Under the pieces are notes generated by a model, which did not search any database, was not told the DNA's origin, and worked only from the letters and a program-made list of their open reading frames with translations. Shown here piece by piece: positions 11,104 to 22,589 of a stretch of DNA of 64,000 nt. This DNA is from Cordia subcordata. Its lineage: Eukaryota > Streptophyta > Magnoliopsida > Boraginales > Cordiaceae. Every line of letters starts with the position of its first letter. The first letter of the stretch is position 1. The stretch spans positions 4,058,501 to 4,122,500 of the forward strand of contig JAPTOF010000011.1 in NCBI GenBank assembly GCA_028554755.1, given 5' to 3'. Made by a program: the position numbers and the translations under genes.

Positions 11104-12417
11104 ATGTTTACTTGACAATCATGTAGGATTGCTTTGCTTGAGTGAGCCAGCAAAGAAGGCCTTTTGTGAAGTACTGGGAGAGAAGGGAAAAGTGTTTTCG
11201 TCAAATAAAACATGACGCAAAATGTATACTCTACCTGTAGACAAATCATAACACTTGTACCCTCTATAGTTTTCGTTATACCCCAGATTTCATGCTTAAT
11301 TTGTCTTGCCGAGTGGAACCCAAAAATGGAAAACCAAGACACTCGAAGGATTTTTAAAAGTCATAGTTTGGTGCCTTGTTATGAACCAGCTCATAAGGGG
11401 ATTTTGAGTTTAAAACAAGAGTTGGTAATTTATTAATCAAAAATACGGCAGTGACAAAAGCTCCAACCCAATCTTTCATTCTAAAAGACCATTTTGCTCT
11501 AGAGTGTAGGAACATGCGATACGATATTAAATTCCAAAGGAAATAAAAAGATGTTTAAGACGGCCATGAATAAGCTCAGGTGCACCATCACATTGAAAAG
11601 TTTTTATAGTACCAAAATAGTTTTCAGTCAACTGTTTAAAATGCAAAAAGTGATCAACATAGTCAGACTTGTTTTTCATTGGATATAGCGAAACAAAACA
11701 AGTACAATCATCAATAAAATTAATATAAAACTGAAAACCTGGAAGATTTTAAACAGGAGATGATCCCCATACATCACGGTGAACCAACTCCAAAGGAGTA
11801 GAACTGATCCTATTTGACCGTGCAAAAGGCAGTGTATGACTTCGACCAATCAGCGTACAAATTTTAGAAATTTTATTCATGGACCTAGAATCTGAAATCC
11901 TAATTGCTGACTGTGATTGAAGATGCGACAAGGTAGCTTTCGATGGGTGGCCTAACCGCTGATGCCAGAGATAAGCAGGGTTGGAGGCGGCCAAGAAAGC
12001 AGAATGACATGACGAACTAGTGGACGATGGCAAGGACAATTTGTAGAGGTTAGAGTCAACGTGGCCCTAGAGCAGTGGCTTCCCCGTGCAAAGGTCTTTA
12101 ACAACACAACGATTTTGAAAAAACTCAAAGACATTATTATCTGTAGTAAAACGAGAAACAGAAACCAAGTTATGAGTCAAAGAAGGAATATGTAGGACTT
12201 GATTTAACATAAAGGACCTAGAGGGAGTAGACCAAGAAGCAGAACCTGTATTTTCAATCTGTAAGGATTGACCATCACCAACGAGCACCTGTTCATTACC
12301 ATTGTAAGGTTGCAGCATCTGAAGCAGAGAAGGGTCTGAAATCATATGAGCCGAGGCACCAGTATCTGGCAGCCATGATTGAACCGATTCAGAGGAAGTC
12401 AGGTATGGTTGGCTCAT
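11104..12417 (-). pseudogene. Copia A protease and integrase, broken
   Basis: From 12417 downward on the minus strand: protease with the WLPDTGASAHMISD active site (D-T-G intact), then GAG-pre-integrase YLWHQRLGHPSKATL (both zinc histidines). The zinc CXXC reads CTLI, so the second cysteine is lost. The integrase core has VHRDVWGS, a second segment INFIDDCTCF, CDGAPEL (catalytic Asp), and EQNG followed by L-L-E at the DD35E glutamate position, so the catalytic triad is still readable. Stops and frameshifts occur at about 11745, at TAA near 11543 and at 11490. The C-terminal part (SPYELVHNKAPN) is degraded and ends where B was inserted. It was the integration machinery of A and is dead now. 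Confidence 0.85.
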
Positions 12418-12510
12418 GGTTCGTTGATGGACTCCAGCAAACTGATTCGAGGTGGCATCGTTGCGAGTCTGCTGAAAGCGAAGACGACATCTTAATGCAG
12501 AATGGCCTTT

Positions 12511-13386
12511 ATTGAAGCAAATCTAAAACTTTATTTTGTTGTTGGTCGTGCGAGATGGCCGAGTAGCAGTCTAATTGTTGGAAGACTGGGAATATTACCT
12601 TGACCCAGAAAAATTTGCAGATTGCACTGGGTAGGCATGACCTTAATCAACTGATCCACCAAAGCAGTTGTAGAGTTGGTGTCAACATCAGGTACAAACA
12701 GTATCTGCAACAACCCTCTATTCATGGACTAACAACTTCGCACGAAGGTCAGCAAAGGTAGGCGGCGGCACCAAGTTTTCAACCAAAGTGACAAAAGGCA
12801 TGTATTCCCGTGGAAGACCATCCAAAGTTGCCAATACAAGATCAGCATCTGCGAGAGTTTCTCCAATGGCTGCTAAAGAAGTTGCCAAAGACTCAATATT
12901 TTGGGTGTACTTAATGATTGATTGATTGCCCTTTTTGGTGGAGCGGAGTCGAGCCCAAAGCATGGATTTTCGAGCGAGGGACTGTTAAAGAAAAGAGGTT
13001 TCAAGAGAATGCCACAGAGAGTAGGCCGAAGGGTGGCCCAATGCTTGATGGACAAGATGCTCGGACAATGTGGCTGCAATGCAACTCATAACAAATTTAT
13101 CATATTTTACCTACTCATCAGATATGAGAGAAGACATAGTTTTTGATTTAGAAGAGGTTGCAGCAGAGGTGGAAATCGCTGCTGTAGCTGGTGCTGTTTC
13201 AGTGGTTTCAGAGGTAGCAGACTCAATCGTTTGAGATTTGGTGGAGCTTTGTAGAGTAGAGGTATTTGAAAGAGAGCCATCAATGAACCCCAACACGCCA
13301 TTGAGGGTAAAAAACAGTGAGATTTGCTCCTTCCAAGTCAAATAGTTAGAATAATCCAATGAAACGGTGACAAAAAGGGCAGCGGA
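12511..13386 (-). pseudogene. Copia A gag, broken
   Basis: Minus-strand gag of the UBN2/copia type. It starts near 13386 with VSLDYSNYLTWKEQISLFF, then GVLGFIDGSLSNT and a Ser/Thr/Ala linker, a frameshifted middle (13110-12960), then LRSTKKGNQSIIKYTQNIES and AAIGETLADADLVLATLDGL (12960-12780). Near 12518 the nucleocapsid knuckle reads F-*-I-C-F-N-K-G-H-S-A-L-R-C: the first cysteine is F and a TAG follows it (12523-12525), while C, H and C remain. The start codon is not clear. Confidence 0.82.
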
Positions 13387-13410
13387 GAATGGAAGAGTCG
13401 ACGTTGTCTT

Positions 13411-13424
13411 TGGTCCCTAGATAT
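13411..13424 (-). other. Primer-binding site of copia A (decayed)
   Basis: The minus strand reads TGATATCTAGGGACC across the LTR edge, resembling TGGTATCAGAGCC, the initiator-Met tRNA primer site of plant copia elements. Confidence 0.5.
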
Positions 13425-13605
13425 CATAAAAGACTGATTTGAGGGTTGAAAGAGTCGATTCTATTCAGCTGTACCAATAGGTATAAATAGTGTACACTTT
13501 TGAGTATTGATGAACTCCTAATACAAGTGATATACTAGAATACAACAAACGATATACATAATCTTAAGACATAGTTAAGAGACCCAAAAGTCTCATGCGT
13601 TATCG
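13425..13605 (-). repeat. 5' LTR of copia A
   Basis: A 181-bp match to 1224-1402. The expected TG terminus reads CA here (13425) and the CA terminus reads CG, so both ends have mutated. Confidence 0.85.
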
Positions 13606-15287
13606 GGGTCCATCTGAATTGGTTTTTTGAGCCGCAAAAGAATAGCATGAAGAATATTTTCTTTCTTCCTTTTTCTATCAAGCATTTGAATTAGCTTATT
13701 AAAAAGTTTGAAAACTTTTAAAAAGCTTAAATTAGTTTTCTTTATAAGCAAAATTTTCAAATTCTCAAAATAAATTTTAAAAGTTATACAACTTTTTATT
13801 TTAAAACACTAATCTAAATCGGCCCAATATTCCAAAATTTGTGCTAACAAAAGCACACATTATGTTTGGAACAAGAAAAGTAAAGCATTAAGGTTAACCA
13901 TAACGGCTACCCTAATATTGGCTACCTTATATTTTTTCTAATATTGGCTACCTTATATTTTCTCTATAAACGGGGAGGAAATAGGTCATTCATTATTTTA
14001 GGAACATCATTTTAGTTCAATTCTACTAGTACTTTTTATTTTTAGTCAATCTAATTTTAAAGAGTCATTCATTAGTTTTACTTGAATTACTATGCCTATC
14101 GTTGAAATTTCAATTTTTAGTCGGAGACTTTAGAAGATCCTATTCTAGTCAACTTTGATGGATTCCTCATTTTTTTAAACAACTTTACTATTGTTTTTCT
14201 TTTCTGCATTTAAAAGATCTAGAGTCGTTCCCTTTTCCAAGGGATTTTCATTTCATTTCACTCTAATAATGTATCTACTTTTGTTTAATTACTTATTTTA
14301 GGGTGTCTGCCAAATATAGTTTTATTAAACGTAATTTAAATATATGTAAGATTTACGGAAGCTATTGGAGCTTATTTTTACCAATACCTTTCCAGCATTT
14401 TAGAAATAAGTATTTATGGATGATGAGGGTTGTTGAAGTCATGATTAAGGATTACAAAATTTCATGGATCAGTATTTTACTTAAGGAACCCTTAAAAATA
14501 GAAAATCATATAGGAGAGTTATTGGAATGATTTTAGTATAATAACTATTTTATTATTGGGATTATTTTAGTACAGTAACTTTTTTGGATGTATGAAAATA
14601 GGTGTTTAATGAGGCTGTTACGATTGTTGTAAGAATGAGATATTTCTTGTATTGGATTAATACAAAATTTAGTAATAGTGTTCAATATTATCATGCTTTT
14701 TAAATTAATCGCCAATATTATCAAATAACATTAGAATTGATTTGTCATTTCAAATGAGAGACGAAAAAATTTACTGTTTATGCAAAATAATCATTTTACC
14801 CTTTTCTTTTTATGAAATGACTATTTTCCTTTAAAATTTTTCTTTGTTTCCTTTAAACATAAAATCTTTTCTTTCTTTTCTCGATTTACCACTATACCAA
14901 CATCATCAACAATCACGTATGCACACAAGCTACACAAACTCGAACATACTAATGACACACTCCCACACAAAATTAAGCAATGTGTGTGTGAGTCTACAGC
15001 ATTTATTATGACAGAAATAATAAGAATTGCAACATAACATCCAAAACGTGGAAGACTAGTTATATTTGGTTGAAAATAATGCTTGATTAAACTGGTGGTG
15101 AATTCAACTTATTAATTCATAAGCACATAAGTTACCAAACAAAATTGAATATTCCACCCAAAAAAAAAATTTCCATTAAAAGAAAGTAAATTAGGCTAAA
15201 GACAAATCATGTATCCTCTATGGGTACCTTCAGCAACATTTTATTTTTGTTCAAAATAAGTTTCATTGACCTAATCCTATAACCAAG
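13606..15287. other. AT-rich DNA without recognisable genes
   Basis: I see no gene or element ends. A 26-bp tandem duplication (ctaatattggctaccttata plus ttt..., at 13912 and 13938) precedes a TATA-like CTCTATAAAC near 13971, which could be a promoter relic. The 75-codon ORF at 14303-14530 has no recognisable domain. Confidence 0.4.
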
Positions 15288-16651
15288 TGTTTAAGGGGCA
15301 AAGAATCTTAGAGGAGGAGTGAATTAAGATTATATCCAATTTTTGCAATAGAATTCCAAATTAAAAGCAAGCATACTCACTTTGGTAGTTACACAAATAT
15401 TTAGCAAGCAACAGTGACAAGAAAGTAAAGAGTAAAGAAAAGGAGAAGGAAGACAATCGATTTTTAGGTGATTTAGCCTTATCTACATCCACTGCCTAAA
15501 GATTTTCCCGTTTGGACTTCAAACACCTCCACTAGTGCAAATTGCTCCTTCAAGAATTGGTGAAGCAAAGCCTCCTTCAAAGAACCCTAGTAACCCTTCA
15601 CCAAGGATTTCAACACACTCTCTCTTACTATAATATAATTCTTAAACTCTAACCTAGCACAAGAGTGTGTAGGTTACAATAAATTGAGATTTAAAGTTTG
15701 GTATTGATTAAAACTTCCACAAGTAGGCATTGCAAATTTGAAGCTCTTGAATGCTTAAAGAATCTAGCAATTTATAGCTCAAAGATGACAATTTCTAAGC
15801 AATAAAGATGATCGAAAGTGTTTGAAATGGCTTAGAATTAGCTTTGAATGTTGAAATTCAATTATAGTACTTGATCGGTGAAAGAGGCATAAAAATAGGC
15901 TTGACAACGGTAAAAAACAACTATAGCATTTAATGCAGCTGGTCAAGGTCAGACTTAGGGTTGGTCAACTGGGGCTGCGGCCAACTGTGGTGCTGGTCAT
16001 TCTACCTACCATCAGTCGCTAGGGCCGATCACCCTGCCTAGTGACTGACGGGGTCTAGAAAATTTTGCTATTGCCGATTGCACAGGACAGTAAGTCGGGT
16101 GACCGACTATGCCCAAAAAACATAATTTTCACCCTTTTAAAGCATGTTTTAAGAAGCTTTTTAAATATAAATGAATTTGGAAATATGAGAACAATTCAAA
16201 GAGATTTCAAAAGCAATTTGAAAGCCCAATAACATGTTTGAAAAGCTTTTTTTAACATCTTTAAAGCTAAGTTAGCAACCAAAACAATTTGAAAGATTGT
16301 TTTAAAACCATATGAAGAAAATGGAAGAAATCATAAAAGAGAGCTGTAATTTACTAATCTAAGGCATACACAATTAAAGCACAAAAGCCACTTCCCCTTA
16401 TGTCGCCTCGTCTCTTCCTTATGTCTTCATCTCTTCTCTTCTTGGAATAATTGTACAATGCCTTGCTTTGATATAATCTTCTTTAATCTAATCAATGTAC
16501 AACTCCAAGAACTTAAACACCCATCTTAAAGTTATGTTCAAAAACAAGCTTACAAGGTGTTTAGCATTCAATTCAACATAATCATAATTTGCATCATCAA
16601 AATGTCATTAAAAGTTACCAAAACATCATTAAAAGTTACATTAAGCCAACA
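15288..16651 (-). mobile_element. Copia-type LTR D, minus strand
   Basis: The minus strand begins TGTTGGCTTAATG (at 16651) and ends CCCCTTAAACA (15288). It is homologous to LTR C. On the minus strand the end is followed by CTTGGTTATAGGATTAGG, possibly a decayed TTGGTATCAGAG-type primer site, so this may be a 5' LTR with its interior lost rather than a solo LTR. AAGTG occurs at 15285-15289 and 16652-16656, but using it as the target duplication would move the LTR end inward, so the exact end is ambiguous. A cluster of GGTCGACC-like motifs is at 15950-16110. The SIRE/Maximus style is inference. Confidence 0.55.
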
Positions 16652-18021
16652 AAGTGTGTCGTTTTCTTTTTATTGCAAGAGAGGAATTCAGTGATGACTT
16701 TAAATACATCTCAAAAGTTCACTTAGTGAAATTTTATTTTTGTCTCCAATTTTATTTTTCTTACTCGGTCCCATAATCACTACTATCTACAATTATTACA
16801 TCCTTTCACCAAATGCCATATTATTCCACTATCATGGGATTTTCTTCCAAATGTTTGGATGTTTGGAACATCCAAATAGAATTTTGTGATATGCCAATGC
16901 AGAAAAGATCTAGACCTACAATTTGCTTTAAATTATAAATCAACACCAAAGAAAATGATGAAATTGCCCTTGTTAATATATGCCCTTGTTTGACAACATT
17001 CACTGATTCCCAGTGCATCCTAGAACCCTGCTCAAGTCATAATCATAGTTAGCCTCATGTCATAATTACTTGTCATTCTTGATCCCCATGTAATGGATTA
17101 CTACTTGAAATAATTGTCTCAAAGCAACTGATCCATTAAAATTTTACAACTAAAACAAAAATATTGTAAATTGGAAATTAATGCATAAATTGTTTAATGA
17201 TATGATTTATATCTACCCTTTTATATTTATAAATTGTAAACAATTTCTTCACTTGAAAATGAGGAAAATGCAAAACATTTTAAGATTTGTAGTAACAAAT
17301 TTGTTCCTAAAATTTCTACAATCAAAGGCATGTTAATATTAAAATCCGTCATTATTTATTTTGTGATTGTTAGCATTATATGTTCTGATGATGTGCTTTT
17401 TTTATGAGCATTCATGATGATCGTGTTGATTGATAATGATTGCTTTGACTATATTGACTCACATGCTTAAATTATGAATATATAATGCTTTGAGTCATTT
17501 TGAGATAAGAAAGATCTTTACGCTTGAAGGAAGGACAATTGTTACAATGCTCACTCGTTTCTAAGTCTTGGATGCACAATTGAAGATCTTTAGAAGACTT
17601 GAAGCGAATGGGTGACGTAAAGATAGAGATAGAAGACATAAGGGTGCAGATGTAGAATTCAACATAAGATTGCATCTTAGGTGCCTTCATGTTTTGGCTC
17701 AAATTTTACATAGCACACATGTTTTAACTTTTGTTAAAAGTTTGATAGCATATAGGCACTTAAATGATCATTTAAAAGGAACGAAACTTGTGCATCCATA
17801 AGGCTTTTGCTACTTCCAAAGAAGATATTTTTGTCAATATTCAAGCTGGCATTAGGTATAAAATTTGGACATTCAAAAAGTTTAGGAACACAATCTTGAA
17901 TAGGAAGATTTTAAGGAATTAGGACTTTGACTTAAATATCTTTGTTTAATTTTTGGAGTCCATTTGGAGAACTTTTGATGAATATCCCCATAGTTCTGAG
18001 TTAATATATTTCCTTGCTTAC
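16652..18021. other. Unassigned AT-rich sequence left of element E
   Basis: No gene seen. The part from about 17340 contains 'ttctgatgatgtgc' and direct-repeat-poor AT-rich DNA. It continues across element E into 24889 onward and may be an old LTR; I could not find paired ends. Confidence 0.35.
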
Positions 18022-18026
18022 TGAAC
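18022..18026. repeat. Target duplication TGAAC, left of element E
   Basis: TGAAC immediately precedes the E LTR and is repeated exactly at 24884-24888. This perfect 5-bp duplication defines both ends of E. Confidence 0.9.
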
Positions 18027-19621
18027 TAATACGCTATTTGAACATAAGCCTAAATAGCCCGCAAGTGCATGGGACGTGTGTAGTACAATATGTGCAAGTG
18101 TGAGGTCGAATCCACAGGGAGGCTACCTTATCTAAGTCTCTATGTCCTCGGGTGCCTCAAACTAGCTACATACATGTGTGTGCTTACTTTAGGATGGAAG
18201 AGAGCTCGAAAAAAGAAAAATAAAAACTAATCTATGGAGGAACTTAAAGGAGCCAAACTAAGGAAGGAAACACTAATAAAGAAGAAGGGGACATAGGGCG
18301 ATTGCATTGCAACAAGACTTGGGCTATGATAACAGATGAGGTCTATCTAAGGCTCGGGACTTCTATTGCCGTTGTGTTGATCGGGGGTTCTCTTAACCAA
18401 TACTAGTGGTTCAACCCGTTAGCTGGATTTAAAGCTAAGGGCCAATCGCTTCTAGCCTACGCAATCCATGCTTAGAACTTATTCTCTTGGTTGGATTTAA
18501 AGCCAAGGACTAGCACCTAAACACTACGTGACATTAAGGCTCGATTAAGCAACACTAACACAGGTGAAGGATACTCTAGTCTAGGTTAACTTATCTGCTT
18601 GGCTGGATTTAAAGCCAAGAAATAGCACATAAACTCGACTAAGCATAACATGTAACCTATTAGCTAGATTTAAAGCTAAAGCCTTCTATACTAAGCAAAG
18701 CCATGAGATTAAGCACAATCACATCACCCATATAAGTAGATAAGAGCATTTGAGGCACAAATAACACATGCATATTCACTTAGGCATTTTAACAAATACA
18801 TAGACATGTTTGATTTCCGGTACATAGACATATTGTATCATGCCACAAATTTATGTAAATAAACATATATTAAGAGCCACAGATCTACACAAACCCATTA
18901 TTCAAAGCCCTAATCTACTATACAACAACAATCAACCCTAAATCTAGTCTAATCTAGCAACATATTTACAAGAAATAGAGAAAGAACAAGAAGAACTTCC
19001 CTAAATTCTTGCTTCCAAATCCGTACAAATCCTTCCAATCTTTGTTTAATGCTTCAATCCTAGCTTGGTATAGGGTTTAGATGGTGGTTTAGGGTGTTTT
19101 GTGAAGTGGGTAAAGGGTTAGGGTTTATTAGGATTTAATAAATAAAAGTTCCTCCCTAGAAAATGAGCTGAAACGAGCTTTTTATGGATTTCTTCAGCGC
19201 ATAGCCGGTCGACCGGCTCCTCTTTCTTACTAGACCGGCTTAAATCATAATGCTCTTTGGAATGGGCGGTCGACCGGCTCCTTGAGGAACTCGACCGGCT
19301 TAAATTCTTTATTCTCTGGAGAAGGTTGACCGGCTCTTCTTCTAAGTTGGCCGGCTGGATCAGAATGATCTCTTCTTTATTCCTTTTCTTCCGATCTTCA
19401 TCCGTTAGCTCATTTCTTCCTCGCGTAACTTGAACCCTTCTAAAACACTCCTAAAACATGGAATATAACACTTAGTATAGTATTTATGCATCTAAATACA
19501 TTATGTACAAATATTAACAAATGTGCATAAACTTTATACTAAGTGCACTCGATTATGCTCTAAACACCCTTAAATATGCATGCAAAAACTAGATGCAAAC
19601 ACGCACAAATAACACACATCA
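18027..19621 (-). repeat. 3' LTR of element E
   Basis: Pairs with 23297-24883. Carries four hairpins with a conserved TTTAAA loop core at 18419, 18487, 18599 and 18660, and the perfect palindrome AGCCGGTCGACCGGCT (19203-19218) just upstream, on the minus strand, of CCATAAAAAGC (19177-19187). Its terminus reads TA instead of TG at 18027. Confidence 0.92.
19203..19218. promoter_or_regulatory. Perfect 16-bp palindrome in the U3 of E
   Basis: AGCCGGTCGACCGGCT equals its own reverse complement. Related copies follow at about 19230, 19266 and 19295 and in the other E LTR (24464-24620). It lies 15 bp from a TATA-like box in the reading direction of the LTR. A binding site for a dimeric factor is plausible but unproven. 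Confidence 0.5.
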
Positions 19622-19658
19622 ACACCCCCAAACCTTCCCCTTGCTTGTCCTCAAGCAA
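19622..19658 (-). other. Terminal hairpin and polypurine tract of E
   Basis: The minus strand reads TTGCTTGAGGACAAGCAA (perfect 7-bp stem), then GGGGAAGGTTTGGGGGTGT, then the LTR. This is the expected plus-strand primer. Confidence 0.82.
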
Positions 19659-21467
19659 GCCTAAATGAAGTCTATCCTCATGCTTTTCAAAGAGTTTCCA
19701 ATTGCATTGACTTGCTATCTTTTCACATCTAAGGGGTACAAGGGGTCATTACTTTCATGTAAGGACTTCCCTAGTCTTTTTCGGATCCTCCCTTCAATCA
19801 CACGGGGTCTCACACCTCTTGGGAATGTCACCAAGTAGCTAGAACCACCACAAACTTAGGATTCCAACTCACGCACTCAGGATGTTGGTACTTCATGCCC
19901 TATCAACTAACATGGCCTCCCAATATGCATTTAACCCCAAAGATACAAGGAAGAGAAGATACATCACAATGGCTCACATTGACGTAAAAGCCTTATTCAC
20001 AACATATGAAAGAACAAAAAAAAGAAACTTGTGTCAACTTGACATTATGTCACTGGACATTTATTCAACATACTTCACTTTTCAATCTTTTTGTTGCCTT
20101 TTTGGCTTTTTCTCTTTTTTTTTTCATTTCATTTTTTTTGGCACTTTTTCAATACAAAAATAGAACAAAAAGAAAGGAAAAAAAAGAGGCTAAGGCAAAC
20201 TAAAAGAACCAATCAAGGAATGGGCACTCATATCAACAACCCTTTAAAAACACTTTTTCCAACCAAGTTGTGGGAAAACTGCAAGGTACATTCTTAGAAA
20301 TGCTCACTCCCCACTGTTTTCAAAAGGATTCTCTTCAAAGTATAGGTCATACCCTACACTCCATTTACTCCCCATAATACACCCTCATCTTCTCCAATCA
20401 ATTAAGTCAATAGCAAAAGCCAACTCTTCAACCAACGTGGAGATAAACTAACTCAAAATATGCAAAAAATTGAAAATTTTGAACACATTTTTAGCAAAAA
20501 TAAGATATGGCAAGCAAATCTATCCCAGATATGATATAAACAATAAATGAGCAACCACACCCCCAAACCTAAACTTTGCTTATCCTCAAGCAAAATCACA
20601 AAGCCATACGACAAGAAATCAACATGAAACACATATGGGGAATGCAGAGAGGGATAGATAAGGACAAGTAAAAGATGGATAGATACAACCTTGTTTCCAT
20701 GTAGTCCGCAAATGCCAAAGACAATCTAATGATCTACTAGCCTCTATCTTTTGTGGAAAGCACTAATGCTCAAAAAACAAAGAAGAAATTAGAAGATATG
20801 CTATGCAAGCTCACATTGACATTTGAAATGATAAAAAAGGATGTAAACACGGGGTAAGGGATTGATGCACAAATGAAGGAAAGGAGCAAGAACAAGTACG
20901 GAAGTAAAAATCTAACCTACTAAGAATGAAAATAAACAAAAGAAAGCCTAAAATATAAAAAGGTAAGATAAACCAAAGCAATCTAATCTATTATGTACAA
21001 AGCAAGAATAAGTACAATAAGACTAATCTACTATATACAAAGGCAAAGGCAAATAAATACAAGAAAAACAAGAAAAATATGAACAAGCCTAGGGTGCCTC
21101 GCCTCCAGCTGGGCGCCAATGTTGGAGTAAAACATGTTTAAAGTTGCGTGGCACAAATTGTCGAATAATCATCAAAGCACAGAACGTAGAGGGAAAAGGG
21201 TTATACACTAAGGGTTAGGGCGATGAATGCATGGTGCACCCCTTTTCAAGATCCCACCCTAAAATATCAAATGAATACGCAAGTGTGGAATGAAGCATGC
21301 TCAAACGTGAAAAATCATGTCTCAGTTGCTCTTTAATTAGCCACCCCATAACCCCATAGCCTTCTTCTCAAAATCAAGGGCTAAAAATACACCATCCTCA
21401 TGGGTTAAAGATAAGTCAAATGCATGCAACATAAGAAACGTGTTTTCTAACCCTAGATGAAAGTGTT
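19659..21467 (-). other. Non-coding 3' region of element E
   Basis: No gene. Read on the minus strand it has the same ordered landmarks as B: 'ggggtggctaattaaagagcaa' (near 21350), a dyad-rich stretch, the internal hairpin-polypurine module (20594-20556), A-rich DNA (20195-20090) and 'gaataaggc...gagccattgtg' (near 19970). The ORFs at 19882-20297 on the opposite strand are F-rich translations of the T-rich block and are not genes. Confidence 0.7.
20556..20594 (-). promoter_or_regulatory. Internal hairpin plus polypurine module of E
   Basis: The minus strand reads TTTGCTTGAGGATAAGCAAA, then GTTTAGGTTTGGGGGTGTG. It lies 0.95 kb upstream of the 3' LTR, matching the module in B (8093), G (42003), H (37652) and J (45578). 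Confidence 0.55.
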
Positions 21468-22589
21468 CTATGCAAGAGGCACAAACGTGAGCTCCAAAGA
21501 GGGACGCTCAATAGAATGGGCATGGGGAGTGAGAATGACATTGGGAGAAGGAGAAGCAAGGATAGAGGAATTGGACGTACTACACTCTTCTTCTCCACAA
21601 AATATAGAATTTTCAAGCCTAGGACATTCTAACTCCTCACTAGGGGTGGACTCGATCTTAATGGGTTCTATTTCCATCAATGATTCATTAAACATCCAAA
21701 GAGACCCATAGATCATTCTTCCAAGCACATCAATTTCTTTCTTATGTGTCTTCTTAGAGTTGCTATTCTCTTCAGCATCATGATTCTTAACTCCAAGAAA
21801 CTTATCATCTAAAATCTCTTAAATTGATGTCTTATTTTCCCCAGTGGATGACTTTAGACCTTCACTAGCTACATTCTCTTTAAATTCATCAATACATTCA
21901 TCACTAGTGGGTGTCATCTCGCCATCATGCTTTTCATACGGGGTAGATACTAATAGAGGGGGCAATGGGGACTCAACGGATTCCTCATCATGTATGCATG
22001 AATGCTCAAGGGGAGAATGCACGCTAAACTCCCTAAATGCTGACTCGGAATGCAATTGAGTACTATCGACACAAGACTCAACCTCCATGTATACAGAATG
22101 TGTGGGATGAGGAGAAAGAAAAAGCTCATGTGACTTAATGGGAGACGTTGAAAGCTTAAGAGGATATGGTACTACTTCCTCTAAAACATAATCACAAGAG
22201 TCATCAAGAACCAAGTTATCATTAAGCTCATCTTCATCCTCACTATAAGATGTTATCTCTCCATCAACCTCTCTTTCTAGTTGTCTCTCCCATATATCAT
22301 CATTTCCACCCCTAGTCACCTCATCATTAGGTCTCATCTCTATCTCGTAAACTCGTTTTAAATGTATCTCAAAAGTCTCACTAATGAGTTGCATATTCTC
22401 AGCCATTCTCTTCAAGCGCTCTCCTAGAGATTTGGATTCTCGCTTAAAACTCTCTAGTTCCTCTTGATTAGATTGGATGAGAGATTGGGATTGCTCAAGC
22501 ATTTGATCTAGTTGCTCCAAGAGTGTAGACATAATGAAAGAGGGTTCAACCGAGTGAAAAGGGTAGTCATGTTGAAAATCATTTTGCAC
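21468..22589 (-). pseudogene. Coiled-coil, acidic second part of the E Gag-like gene
   Basis: Frame from about 22589 down to a TAA at 21821-21819, continuing in the same frame past that stop to 21468. The first 256 residues hold a Leu/Glu/Lys-rich segment typical of a coiled coil (STLLEQLDQMLEQSQSLIQS through ERLKRMAENMQLI), then an acidic stretch (YSEDEDELNDNLVLDDS) and Ser/Pro/His-rich sequence. After the stop the sequence EILDDKFLGVKN leads into LGRMIYGSLWMFNESLMEIE. No ATG suits the start: the frame overlaps the zinc-knuckle ORF end and its first start-like codon is GTG. The simplest reading is a continuation of that ORF after a 1-nt slip in an eight-T run. No protease or RT motif is present. 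I do not recognise the family. Confidence 0.7.

Larger units (their letters stand above)
1224..13605 (-). mobile_element. Ty1/copia element A, split by nested element B
   Basis: Two LTRs of about 180 bp (1224-1402 and 13425-13605) bracket a minus-strand copia gag-pol. The order on the minus strand is 5' LTR, gag (about 13386-12511), protease (12417 down), integrase (to about 11440), then a break at 11104/3465 where element B is inserted, then reverse transcriptase and RNase H (3465-1410) and the 3' LTR. The PR-IN-RT-RH order is diagnostic of Ty1/copia. Every reading frame is interrupted. I could not find a convincing target duplication outside the LTRs (AAGGG versus GGGTC), so the outer edges have probably decayed. 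Confidence 0.88.

Noticed and set aside
1219..13610. Target duplication for copia A
   Set aside because: AAGGG on the left and GGGTC on the right overlap only partly; I do not claim a duplication.
14303..14530. 75-codon ORF in AT-rich DNA
   Set aside because: No motif, no homology within the window and no supporting context beyond a weak TATA-like box 330 bp upstream.
18419..18679. Regularly spaced short repeats resembling a CRISPR array
   Set aside because: The units are self-complementary hairpins inside a plant LTR, with irregular spacing and no cas genes.
19882..20297. Overlapping F-rich ORFs that look like membrane proteins
   Set aside because: They are translations of the T-rich/A-rich block of the 3' region; the same artefact occurs at 8551, 37976, 42431 and 45030.
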